Source of the DNA: Bradymonadales bacterium
GTDB lineage: Bacteria; Myxococcota; Bradymonadia; REDH01
DNA: 64,000 nucleotides
Direction: 5' to 3'
Assembly: GCA_947483645.1 (NCBI GenBank)
Contig: CANKLS010000001.1
Coordinates: forward strand, 26,624 to 90,623
Both the position numbers and the translations under genes were made by a program. Below are positions 27,338 to 36,159 of this stretch, piece by piece; position 1 is the stretch's first letter, and every line of letters starts with the position of its first letter. Under the pieces are notes generated by a model. The model saw only the letters and a list, made by a program, of their open reading frames with translations. It was not told the origin of the DNA and ran no database searches.

Positions 27338-28418
27338 GCGGCCTCCCCCATCCTCGCCGCCGCGCATCGCTTGGGTGACCACGCCGCAGGCATGGGAGCA
27401 GGGCTGGCATGAGCTGCGGCCGCGCGTCGAGGCATCGGGGCTGCAGGTCGAGGTGCTCTGTCTGGGCGGCAGCCACATCGACGGTGTGGCCCATCTCGGC
27501 TCGCTCGCGCTGCCACTCCTGCCGCTGACCTTCGCCCGCCTGGTTGCCCGTCTCACCGATGGTGACTTTGCGCTCGTTCACCTGCTCGACGACGGGGTGC
27601 GCGGGCTGGCGCTGCCGGCAACGCGGATGGCGGACCAGAGGCTCGTTGTGGCGAGTGTCGGCGCCTCCCCGTGGTCGCAGCTCTCGCCCGTCTCGACCGG
27701 CCGGTTCGCAGCAGCGCGGGCACTCTTTGAGGCGCGGCCCGCCGACGCGACCCTCCTCATCGCGATGGGTCAGGAGGCTGCCGCAGCGCACAACGAGGCG
27801 CGGCGTCTCGACCCGCTCCGTTGGGTGACGCTCGAAGAGGGGCTCGGCCTGCCGACGCTCCAGCCCGCACCCGCCGCGCGTCGGCGAGGAGAGGGGCCGC
27901 TCCGGGTCATCATCGACGCTGCCGCCGACACTATCCTGCTCCCCTTCTTGAACGGCGTTGATGTCGAGTTCGTTGGCTCGCTCCCGCCCGAACTCGCGCT
28001 CCGCAAGGCCCGCTATGCCGACCTATGGGTCTCTGCCGACGCAGCGGGCCGCCATCGTGCGCTCACCGCGGCTCAGGGCGGCGCTGCGCTGCTGGTGCTG
28101 GCGCTGCCGGAGTGGGACTGGGTGGCGCGCTGCCGCGGAGGCGTGGCCTGCGCTCCGGCCGAGTTCGGCGAGAGAATCGCCTCCCTCTGCGCCGACCGCC
28201 AAGCAGTCCGCAGCAGCGGAGAGCGGGCCGCGGTCTATGCCGCGCGCCACCTCGAGCCGAGCGCGGTCACGGGCCGGCTGCTGGCCTGGTATGACGACCT
28301 GCTGGCGCTCACCTCAGGCGCAAGCGGGCCTGCGACCCTCGATCTGGCCGCGCTGGGCGCCGGTGCCTCCGAGGGCAGGGCGCGGCGCGACCTGCTCACG
28401 GGGCTTCGTGACGGCTGA
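27330..28418 (+). CDS. GT4-like (possibly degenerate) glycosyltransferase or unknown protein
   Basis: 362 residues, Ala/Leu-rich, no signal peptide. Two Rossmann-like halves can be drawn: N-terminal (RIAWVTTPQAWEQGWHELRPRVEASGLQVEVLCLGG, GDFALVHLLDDG) and C-terminal (LRVIIDAA... YADLWVSADAAGRHRALTAAQGGAALLVLALPEW ... LEPSAVTGRLLAWYDDLL), the second resembling the nucleotide-sugar half of GT4 enzymes, but without the E(x7)E motif. Start is TTG at 27330 with GGAGG eight bases upstream, overlapping the SDR stop by eight bases; such coupling suggests joint function with the SDR. Function is a guess. Confidence 0.5.
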   Translation: MPERPPPSSPPRIAWVTTPQAWEQGWHELRPRVEASGLQVEVLCLGGSHIDGVAHLGSLALPLLPLTFARLVARLTDGDFALVHLLDDGVRGLALPATRMADQRLVVASVGASPWSQLSPVSTGRFAAARALFEARPADATLLIAMGQEAAAAHNEARRLDPLRWVTLEEGLGLPTLQPAPAARRRGEGPLRVIIDAAADTILLPFLNGVDVEFVGSLPPELALRKARYADLWVSADAAGRHRALTAAQGGAALLVLALPEWDWVARCRGGVACAPAEFGERIASLCADRQAVRSSGERAAVYAARHLEPSAVTGRLLAWYDDLLALTSGASGPATLDLAALGAGASEGRARRDLLTGLRDG

Positions 28419-28421
28419 AGC

Positions 28422-29618
<1,197 letters not shown>

Positions 29619-29947
29619 GGATATCTCCCCTGCGGAGCGGTTCAGAGATGGTTTGGCCTAGAGGACGCGCTGACATCCTCGCGGGCGGGTCGCTTTATCG
29701 AGCGAAGATCGTCCGTGTCAAGGAGGGAGGCCTCGTGAGGTGATTGGGCGGCTGATGTGGAGGGAAACGTCGCAATTGCGGAACAGCTCCCTGCAGCTTG
29801 TCAACTTTTCGTCTTGACAGGCAGGCCTACGGGGTGGCTATAGCCCGTGCGTTCGTTTTGGTTTGTGGCGCAGCTATTGGCCGTCCACCACCTTCGTATC
29901 TTTCGGGTAGCCTCCACGCTGCCAGCTCTCCCTCAAAAGGAAGCCAT
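29619..29947. other. 329-base divergent intergenic region between metK and the RodZ-like gene
   Basis: No credible open reading frame or structured RNA found. Besides the metK promoter it has a perfect inverted repeat TGTCAA-N9-TTGACA (29799-29804 and 29814-29819), whose right half may be the -35 of a plus-strand promoter with CTATAG 18 bases on (29838-29843). The repeat could equally be an operator. The end is AT-richer, with an AAAGGAA ribosome site before the ATG at 29948. Confidence 0.5.
29694..29721 (-). promoter_or_regulatory. metK promoter
   Basis: On the minus strand TTGACA (29721-29716) and GATAAA (29699-29694) are separated by 16 bases, about 75 bases upstream of the metK ATG. The -35 is a perfect consensus; the -10 keeps the key A at position 2 and the final bases partly. 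The leader between contains a small hairpin, GAGGA/TCCTC at 29671-29690. Confidence 0.5.
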
Positions 29948-30511
29948 ATGGAACTCGATAATCACTTTGAAGCCACCGAGTCGGAAGCCGTCCTCATCGG
30001 CACCGTCGGTGAACGCCTCGTCGAGGCGCGTGAAGCTTCGGGCCTGTCGCTTCGCGACATCTCTGCTGAGACCAGCATCCAGTCTCACCTCCTTGCGCTT
30101 CTCGAGCAGGACCGCTTCAGCGAGTTCCCCGCTGAGGTCATCGCCCGCGGCTTTCTTCGCAACTATGCGCGCCAGTTGGGCCTCGATGATCAGGACATCA
30201 TCGGTCACTATCTTACCCAGACGGGTCTCGACCAACCGACCGCAACCCGCGACGCGGTCGTGACCTTCTCGGCCCCCGCCATACGCGAGACCGCAGCGCC
30301 CCGTTTCCGCATGCCCGACCCGTCGCGCATGAGCACCGTGGCCTACGCTGTCGTCATCTCGGTCTTTCTCATCGCGCTTGCTGTGACCGTTGTCATGTTC
30401 AGCGGCGACGACTCCGGCGCCGAGGCCAGCTTCGCGCCCGTACCGAACGCCGACGCCTGGCGTCCCGCCGGAAACACCGCGTCGGACTGGCGCACGGTTC
30501 GTGAGAATTAG
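29948..30511 (+). CDS. RodZ-like helix-turn-helix membrane protein
   Basis: 187 residues. N-terminal HTH_25-type domain (GERLVEAREASGLSLRDISAETSIQSHLLALLEQDRFSEFPAEVIARGFLRNYARQLGL, residues about 19-80 read in pieces), which is the RodZ cytoplasmic domain that binds MreB in rod-shaped bacteria; then a linker and one transmembrane helix (about 125-147, VAYAVVISVFLIALAVTVVMF) and a short outer tail of about 40 residues. The usual RodZ periplasmic beta domain is missing, so this is a short RodZ or a membrane-tethered regulator. ATG 29948 follows AAAGGAA. MgtE gene follows after 59 bases. Confidence 0.72.
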   Translation: MELDNHFEATESEAVLIGTVGERLVEAREASGLSLRDISAETSIQSHLLALLEQDRFSEFPAEVIARGFLRNYARQLGLDDQDIIGHYLTQTGLDQPTATRDAVVTFSAPAIRETAAPRFRMPDPSRMSTVAYAVVISVFLIALAVTVVMFSGDDSGAEASFAPVPNADAWRPAGNTASDWRTVREN

Positions 30512-30570
30512 GGCCCACCGTTCGCGGTAGGCAGCGAACCGACGACCCCTGAGCGTCGGTCCTCGCGGGT

Positions 30571-31962
30571 GTGAAGCGCATGTCGGGAACGGCCGGAAAA
30601 ATCCTCGTCGAGAGCATCCTCCGGCTGCTTCGGCGAAACGCAGACAAGCACCTCGCGAGGATGCTTCGGCGCGTCCATGCGGCCGATATCGCAGCCGCCT
30701 TCGTGCAGCTCAGCCCAACCGATGCGATCCGGCTCTTTCGTATCATCCCCGACATCGAACTGCAGGGACAGACGCTCTCCGAGGCCGACCCGGAGTCGCA
30801 GAGAAACATCCTCGGCGCCCTCCGCGACGACGAACTCCTCGAGATCGTTAAGTCGCTCTCCGCCGACGATGCGGCAGACATCATCGCGCTGCTGCCCGAC
30901 GAGCGCTCAGCGGCCCTGCTCGAAAACTGGAAGGGCGACGACGCCAATGAGGTAGACACCCTGCTGGCCTACGACGAAGACACCGCCGGCGGCATCATGT
31001 CGCCCCACGTCTTCGCACTCTCCGGGCCCACCACCTGCCGCGAGGCGATCGAGACGCTCCAAGCGAGCCACGAAGACATCGAGATGGCCTTCTATCTCTA
31101 TGTTGTGAACGAGCACGGGCAGCTCATCGGCATCTGCAATCTGCGGCAGCTTGTGGTCAGCGACCCGGGCCGTTCGCTCGAGTCCATCATGATCTCCGAG
31201 GTTGTAAGCGTCCGCACCGGCACCGACCAGGGCGAGGTTGCGCGGCTCGTCGCCAAGTACAATTTCCTCGCGCTCCCGGTTGTCGATGAGGCCAACAAAC
31301 TCGTCGGTCTCGTCACTGTCGACGACGTCATCGACGTCATCCAGGCCAAGCACACCGAAGACCTGCTCTCCATGGCCGGCGCCGGCGGTATCGACCTCGA
31401 CGAGCAGCTTACGCCGTTTGACTCTGCGCGGCGACGCATGCCCTGGCTCGCGGCCTCCTTCATCGCCGGCATCGGCTCCATGTTCGTGATCAACTCCTTC
31501 GAGTCGGTGCTCTCGCAGATCGCGGTGCTCGCGGCCTTCATCCCTATCACCCTCGGCATGGGCGGAAATGTAGGCACACAGGCCGCCACCATCGTCACCC
31601 GCGGGCTGGCGCTTGGCCGTGTTCAGACCAGCCAGTTTATGCGGGTGCTCGGCCGCGAGGTGCTCGTCGGCCTCATCGCAGGCGCTACCTACGGCCTGCT
31701 CCTCGGACTCTTCGCAGCCGCCGTCTTCCGCGGCGGAAATGCGAGTGAGGGCTGGAGCGCCTGGCAGCTCGCCGGCACCGTCTCTATCTCCGTCGCCTGC
31801 TCCATGACCATCGCAGCCACACTCGGTGGCGCCGTGCCGCTCTTCTTCGCCAAGATTGGGATCGACCCCGCCGTCGCAACCAACCCCATCGTCACCACCA
31901 CCACCGATCTGGTCGGCGTTACCATCTACTTTGTGGTCGGTCGCATCTTCTTCCACCTCTGA
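30571..31962 (+). CDS. mgtE: MgtE-family magnesium channel
   Basis: 463 residues: an N-terminal helical MgtE_N superhelix (about 10-130, LSPTDAIRLFRIIPD, ADIIALLPDE), two CBS domains (about 140-260, with DTAGGIMS and LVGLVTVDDVIDVI), and five C-terminal membrane helices containing ITLGMGGNVGTQAATIVTRGLALG, the pore motif of MgtE. The cytosolic domains close the channel when Mg2+ is high. GTG at 30571 is taken; an in-frame ATG at 30580 is about as likely, since neither has a strong ribosome site. Short gap to recO. Confidence 0.93.
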   Translation: MKRMSGTAGKILVESILRLLRRNADKHLARMLRRVHAADIAAAFVQLSPTDAIRLFRIIPDIELQGQTLSEADPESQRNILGALRDDELLEIVKSLSADDAADIIALLPDERSAALLENWKGDDANEVDTLLAYDEDTAGGIMSPHVFALSGPTTCREAIETLQASHEDIEMAFYLYVVNEHGQLIGICNLRQLVVSDPGRSLESIMISEVVSVRTGTDQGEVARLVAKYNFLALPVVDEANKLVGLVTVDDVIDVIQAKHTEDLLSMAGAGGIDLDEQLTPFDSARRRMPWLAASFIAGIGSMFVINSFESVLSQIAVLAAFIPITLGMGGNVGTQAATIVTRGLALGRVQTSQFMRVLGREVLVGLIAGATYGLLLGLFAAAVFRGGNASEGWSAWQLAGTVSISVACSMTIAATLGGAVPLFFAKIGIDPAVATNPIVTTTTDLVGVTIYFVVGRIFFHL

Positions 31963-31964
31963 CA

Positions 31965-32729
31965 GTGGCAGAGCTCCTCAGCACCCGCGCCATCGTCCTC
32001 CGCACCTCTCCCTTCGGCGAGTCCGACCTTATCGTGAGCCTGCTCACAGAGCAGTTCGGCAAGCGGAGCGCCTTCGCCGCGCGGGCCCGAACCGCCAACA
32101 AGAAGCTCCGCGGCGGGCTCCGACCGCTCTCGCTCGCGGTGGTTCATCTCAAGCCACGCCTTGGCTCCGAACTCGACCGGCTCATGGAGTCGGAGGTGGA
32201 GCATGACGCCTCCATCTTAGGCAAAGACCTGCGCGTCTTCGGCGTTGCCTCGGTCGCGGCCGAGGCGGCGTCGTGGATGCTGGCGGATCATCAGGGCGAT
32301 GTCTCGCTGTTCGAGCGGACCGAGCGGCTCTTCATCTGGCTGGTTGCTGCAGAACGGCCTGATGCGCTGCTCTGGGTGGGGCTCTGCCGCTACCTGCTGT
32401 TGCTGCTCGACGATGCCGGCGTCTGGCCGGGCGTGGAGGGGATGGGGAGCGATGAGTCGGGGCGTCTAGACGACGAGGTGGTGGCGGGGCTGTCACCGCG
32501 CGGTTGGGTGGAGCGGAGCCAGATGGGCCGCGAGCCAAGCGCGATCCCGGTCAGTGAGCAGATGGTGGAGTTCTTTGCGCTGCTCGAGCAGGCCCGCATG
32601 CCGTCGGGCAGGGCGCTCGAGACGGCAGCTCGGTGCGCCGAGCTGCTCCACGCCATGGTGACCTGGCAGACGCAGCGACCGCTGCAGTCTTGGGACTTCC
32701 TCTGCCAGGTGATGTCGGGCCGAAGCTAG
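31965..32729 (+). CDS. recO: DNA repair protein RecO
   Basis: 254 residues. N-terminal OB-fold with the family pattern LSTRAIVLRTSPFGESDLIVSLLTEQFGKRSAFAARART followed by K-K-L-RGGLRPLS, then the helical C-terminal domain. RecO acts with RecR (and RecF) to load RecA onto SSB-covered single strands. The C-terminal Cys4 zinc finger present in many RecO proteins is not seen; only scattered Cys remain. GTG start directly after mgtE (2-base gap). Stop shared with the convergent pseudouridine synthase gene (CTAG). Confidence 0.85.
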   Translation: MAELLSTRAIVLRTSPFGESDLIVSLLTEQFGKRSAFAARARTANKKLRGGLRPLSLAVVHLKPRLGSELDRLMESEVEHDASILGKDLRVFGVASVAAEAASWMLADHQGDVSLFERTERLFIWLVAAERPDALLWVGLCRYLLLLLDDAGVWPGVEGMGSDESGRLDDEVVAGLSPRGWVERSQMGREPSAIPVSEQMVEFFALLEQARMPSGRALETAARCAELLHAMVTWQTQRPLQSWDFLCQVMSGRS

Positions 32730-33679
32730 CGCGACTTCCGCCAGGTTCGTCCGGCCCGAAGCGCTGCAAGTGCGGCTGCGAAGTCATCGGGTAGAGGCGC
32801 CTCAAAGTCGAGTTCGCGCCCGTCGGGGTGGCAGAATCCGAGCGTCGCGGCGTGCAGCGCGACGCGGCCGATGAGCGCGGTCTCAGCGACCGACCTGCCG
32901 CCATACATCTCGTCTCCCAACATCGGGCAGCCCGCCTCCGATAGGTGCATGCGGATCTGATGGGTGCGACCGGTCTCCAGCCGGCAGGCGACCAGCAGCG
33001 CACCATCCCGAAACCGTTCCAGCACCTCGAAGTGTGTGACCGCCCGCTTGCCCTCTGGGAGCCGACCTGTGAACCGCTTCCGGTCCACCGGATGACGGGC
33101 GTGAGTCGTCTCGATGGTGCCTCGGTCTTCGAGCCCCTGACCACTGACGCGCGTGCAGAGCATCAGGTAGTTGCGCCGCACCGTGTGCTGCGCGAACTGC
33201 TCCGAGAGGGTGGCATGGGCGCCGTTGGTCTTGGTCACGACGATGAGGCCGGAGGTCTCCTTGTCGATGCGATGCACGATGCCCGGCCGAAGCACATCAC
33301 CCACGCCGTCGAGGTCGTCGCAGTGGGCCAGCAGGCCGTTCACCAGCGTGCCCGTCGCGTGGCCCGGTGCAGGGTGAACCACCAGGCCGCTCGGCTTGTT
33401 CACCACCACAACCTGATCGTCCTCAAAGACGATATCGAGTGGCATCGACTCCGCAATCGTGTCGAGAGGTCCGGGCTCGGGAGCCTCCACCATCCAGACC
33501 TCACCCTCGGTGACCCGGAACGAGGGCTTCACCGGCTTGCGGTCCTGCCGCCAGACCTGAGCCGACGAAACCCAATCGGCGATCCGCGCGCGCGAAACAC
33601 CGGTCTGGGCGGCGCAGAAGGCGTCGAGGCGGCTCCCGGCCTGCTCAGGCGAGACCGTCAATTTCCAGCGTTCGAGCAC
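32726..33679 (-). CDS. rluD: RluD-family 23S rRNA pseudouridine synthase
   Basis: 317 residues. N-terminal S4-like domain (LTVSPEQAGSRLDAFCAAQ...SRARIADWV), then the RluA-type catalytic domain with VVNKPSGLVVHPAPGH and HRIDKETSGL with catalytic Asp139, later RLETGRTHQIRMHL and HAATLGF. The S4 domain and overall layout match RluD, which makes pseudouridines in helix 69; RluC is an alternative. GTG start two bases after the upstream small gene's stop. Confidence 0.88.
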   Translation of the reverse strand: MLERWKLTVSPEQAGSRLDAFCAAQTGVSRARIADWVSSAQVWRQDRKPVKPSFRVTEGEVWMVEAPEPGPLDTIAESMPLDIVFEDDQVVVVNKPSGLVVHPAPGHATGTLVNGLLAHCDDLDGVGDVLRPGIVHRIDKETSGLIVVTKTNGAHATLSEQFAQHTVRRNYLMLCTRVSGQGLEDRGTIETTHARHPVDRKRFTGRLPEGKRAVTHFEVLERFRDGALLVACRLETGRTHQIRMHLSEAGCPMLGDEMYGGRSVAETALIGRVALHAATLGFCHPDGRELDFEAPLPDDFAAALAALRAGRTWRKSR

Positions 33680-33681
33680 GG

Positions 33682-33948
33682 TCAGAAGATGGGCGTGTGG
33701 ACGGAGCCGTGCGGAGCAAAAATCTGGTCGATGATGGCGGCCTGGAGCAGGTTCGTGCTCTTCACGATCTCCGGGTTGATCTTCGACTCCCAGAGTTTGA
33801 AGGCCTCGCGGAGGTCGTCCTCGAGCTCTTCGAAGAGCCGGTCGGTTTCGAGCCCCTTCCGGATCTTCTCCTGGTTATAGATGGCGATGTCGGAGGCCAT
33901 GGCGCGTGCGAGGCGCCCTGCTTGGTCAAGTTCGGCCTGCGTGAACAT
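33682..33948 (-). CDS. small conserved cytoplasmic protein with ARxxASDIxxYN motif
   Basis: 88 residues, helical and charged. The stretch GRLARAMASDIAIYN followed by KIRKGLETDRLFEELEDDLREAFKLWESKIN fits a small protein type I remember from deltaproteobacterial genomes (ARxLxSDIxLYN), often as a tail on TPR or response-regulator proteins; no function known to me. ATG 33948 has AGGAG six bases upstream and the stop lies two bases before rluD, so it is translated and coupled with it. Confidence 0.75.
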   Translation of the reverse strand: MFTQAELDQAGRLARAMASDIAIYNQEKIRKGLETDRLFEELEDDLREAFKLWESKINPEIVKSTNLLQAAIIDQIFAPHGSVHTPIF

Positions 33949-33968
33949 GGCGGTCTCCTAGGTGAAGC

Positions 33969-36017
33969 TCAAAGGCCGCCGCAGAGTCCCGAGGCCAGCA
34001 TGTCGGGCGTCGAGATCGGGGTGGTCTGGCTGGTCGGGTCGAAGTCGGGCGTAATCTCGTCGATATCGAAGATGGTGGCGGTGCTGCCGTTCCAGTGGAT
34101 GCGGGCAACGTCCCAGAAGTCGTCGGAGGCGCGAAGCGGCCGGTTGATGTACTCCGCCTGCACCTCGCCGTTCACGTAGATGCGCACGGTGGCATAGGCC
34201 GTCCCGTAGGCTTCGCGGAAGTAGTGCACGCCCACGGCATACCACTGGCAATCTGCGGGGTTCCCCAGCGTGGTGGTCTCGGGGCCGATGCCGTCGGTGT
34301 CGTCGATGTCGAGGCTTGGCGACTCCGGACTCCAGAGCGGCTCATTGTTCTCGAAGTAGGTGTCATAGGTGGCGTCGAACCAGGGGGCTGACATCTTCAC
34401 AAAGTGGCTGTCGAGGTCGGCACCCTCGGTGTCGCTCTCGTCGGGGTCGTTCGGGTTGTGCCACGCAACCTCGATGGCCAGCGCCTGGTTGGGGAAGGCG
34501 CGGACGATGACGTCGGCCGTCTCGCAGCTGGCGATGTTCTGTCCGTCGGCGACCTCGAGCCTGAAGCGGTACTCGCCTGCGAAGTAGACGGTGAAGGTCT
34601 GCAGGGCAGGGTTGAGCGGGTCGATGGGGTCGGGCTGAAGCCCGTTCACCGCGTCGTCTGGCCGCTGCACGATGCTCCAGCGGTAGGCGGACAGTGGTGC
34701 GCCACCGCCGTCGGGGTCGTAGGACTCGCTGCCGTCGAGGTGGAGCAGATCGAGAGGCTGCGCCCAGTCTACCTCTGCGGCCCGCCGGAACTCGGGGTCA
34801 CCTTCGACCGAGGCTTTGGCGACGGCGATGGGGCAGAGGACCGCAGCGCCGACGCCCGTCATCGCGACATCGATCGGATCGGCACGCTCGCCGGACACCG
34901 CCTTCTCGTAGCCTACATGGAGGTAGCCGGCCGACGGGACGCCGAGAAGTCGGGCGCGGAAGGTGGCGATGACTGTCAGCGACTCATCGGGCAAGAGGGT
35001 GCGGGGCAGGGAGGGGAGCGAGTCGGCGTCGACACCGAACTCGGGGAAGAGCGATGCGTCCACGCTCACCTCGTTCAGTCGGAGGTCGACGCCCCCGATA
35101 TTGCGGATGGTCACAGACATACGCTTGGTCCCTTCGATGGGGCTCTCGCCAAAGTCGACGGGCTGCGGGGAGACATCCAGGAGCGCATCTTCTGCGCGGC
35201 CAAGCACAGGGATGGTCTTCGTGTTCCAGCTCGCGCGCTCGGCTTCGATATCGCCGTTGCTCGCCTTGCATCCGCCCGCGCCAAAATCCTTGTCGTCGGT
35301 TCGGACCAGGATAGCGGCCAGCGTGTCGCCGGGCACCTGCGGGTCGTAGCTCACGGTGAAGGCAAAGTCGCCGGCGCCTGCTGCTGCGGAGGGATCGTTC
35401 TTGGGTGCAAGCACCAGCGTCTCTCCCGGTGCGATGCCAGCTTCCGCGAGCTGCGCCGCGATGTCGGCAGTGACTTCTGCATCGCCCGTGAGAACAATCT
35501 CGCAGATGTTGGCGGGGCCATAGCCGTTGTTGGTGATGGTGACCGTCTGGGTCGCGTTGGCGCCGAGCTCCTGCACGCCGAAGTCGACCGGGTCGGGCGT
35601 GGAGAGCAGGAGCGGTAGAGACGCCGGCGCAATCACGGAGACCTGCACCACACCCTCGGTTGGGTCGTTCGACCGCAGGGTAACAACGCCCGAAAGCGGC
35701 GCGTAGTCCCGCGGCGTGTAGGTGACCACAATCTGCGTCTGCTCGCCCGGCGCGAGCACCGTGGCACCCGGGGCGCCGAGCTGCAGGACGGCGGCGTCCA
35801 CGCCCGTCGAGACAGAGTTCAGCTTGAGGTCGGCGGTGCCCTCGTTCTGCAGCACAATGTTTTTGGTCTGCGACTGACCAATGACCGCGACGCGGAAGGC
35901 AAGCACATCGGACTGTAGCCGGATGCTCGGCTGGCCAGCCTTGGTGATGTCCGTGCAGCCCACAGCCAGCGGGAGACAGAGCAGCAGGAGAAGGGCCCAG
36001 AGGTGATGGAGGCGCAT
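33969..36017 (-). CDS. second choice-of-anchor-D lipoprotein with PKD-like and jelly-roll ends
   Basis: 682 residues. Signal peptide with lipobox LAVGC (LLLLLCLPLAVGCTD). Three anchor-D-type beta sandwiches follow (for example QTKNIVLQNEGTADLKLNSV, TQTVTITNNGYGPANI, RMSVTIRNIGGVDLRLNEVSV), then a PKD-like domain (LDGSESYDPDGGG... YFAGEYRFRLEVADG) and a C-terminal module of about 150 residues starting IEVAWHNPNDPDESDTEGADLDSHF, which looks like the calcium-rich carbohydrate-binding-like unit often placed after PKD in such proteins. Lipid-anchored, exported; role unknown. Same modular style as 15812-17704 but with an added C-terminal domain. Confidence 0.82.
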   Translation of the reverse strand: MRLHHLWALLLLLCLPLAVGCTDITKAGQPSIRLQSDVLAFRVAVIGQSQTKNIVLQNEGTADLKLNSVSTGVDAAVLQLGAPGATVLAPGEQTQIVVTYTPRDYAPLSGVVTLRSNDPTEGVVQVSVIAPASLPLLLSTPDPVDFGVQELGANATQTVTITNNGYGPANICEIVLTGDAEVTADIAAQLAEAGIAPGETLVLAPKNDPSAAAGAGDFAFTVSYDPQVPGDTLAAILVRTDDKDFGAGGCKASNGDIEAERASWNTKTIPVLGRAEDALLDVSPQPVDFGESPIEGTKRMSVTIRNIGGVDLRLNEVSVDASLFPEFGVDADSLPSLPRTLLPDESLTVIATFRARLLGVPSAGYLHVGYEKAVSGERADPIDVAMTGVGAAVLCPIAVAKASVEGDPEFRRAAEVDWAQPLDLLHLDGSESYDPDGGGAPLSAYRWSIVQRPDDAVNGLQPDPIDPLNPALQTFTVYFAGEYRFRLEVADGQNIASCETADVIVRAFPNQALAIEVAWHNPNDPDESDTEGADLDSHFVKMSAPWFDATYDTYFENNEPLWSPESPSLDIDDTDGIGPETTTLGNPADCQWYAVGVHYFREAYGTAYATVRIYVNGEVQAEYINRPLRASDDFWDVARIHWNGSTATIFDIDEITPDFDPTSQTTPISTPDMLASGLCGGL

Positions 36018-36159
36018 GCAGTGGCTCTGCGGAGGGTGTCGGAAGTGCAATCTAGCGGGTTGGTAGGTTGCATGCCCGCGCGGTGTCAATCGCAGCCTTG
36101 CCGTTGCCCTGCGAACCGTGCGCATCTAGTGCCTTTTCGTACCCGTAACGAGGCAACTG

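Noticed and set aside
29619..29720. SAM or SAH riboswitch in the metK leader
   Set aside because: Only a 5-bp hairpin (29671-29690) and no conserved riboswitch core could be recognised by eye; a covariance-model search would settle it.
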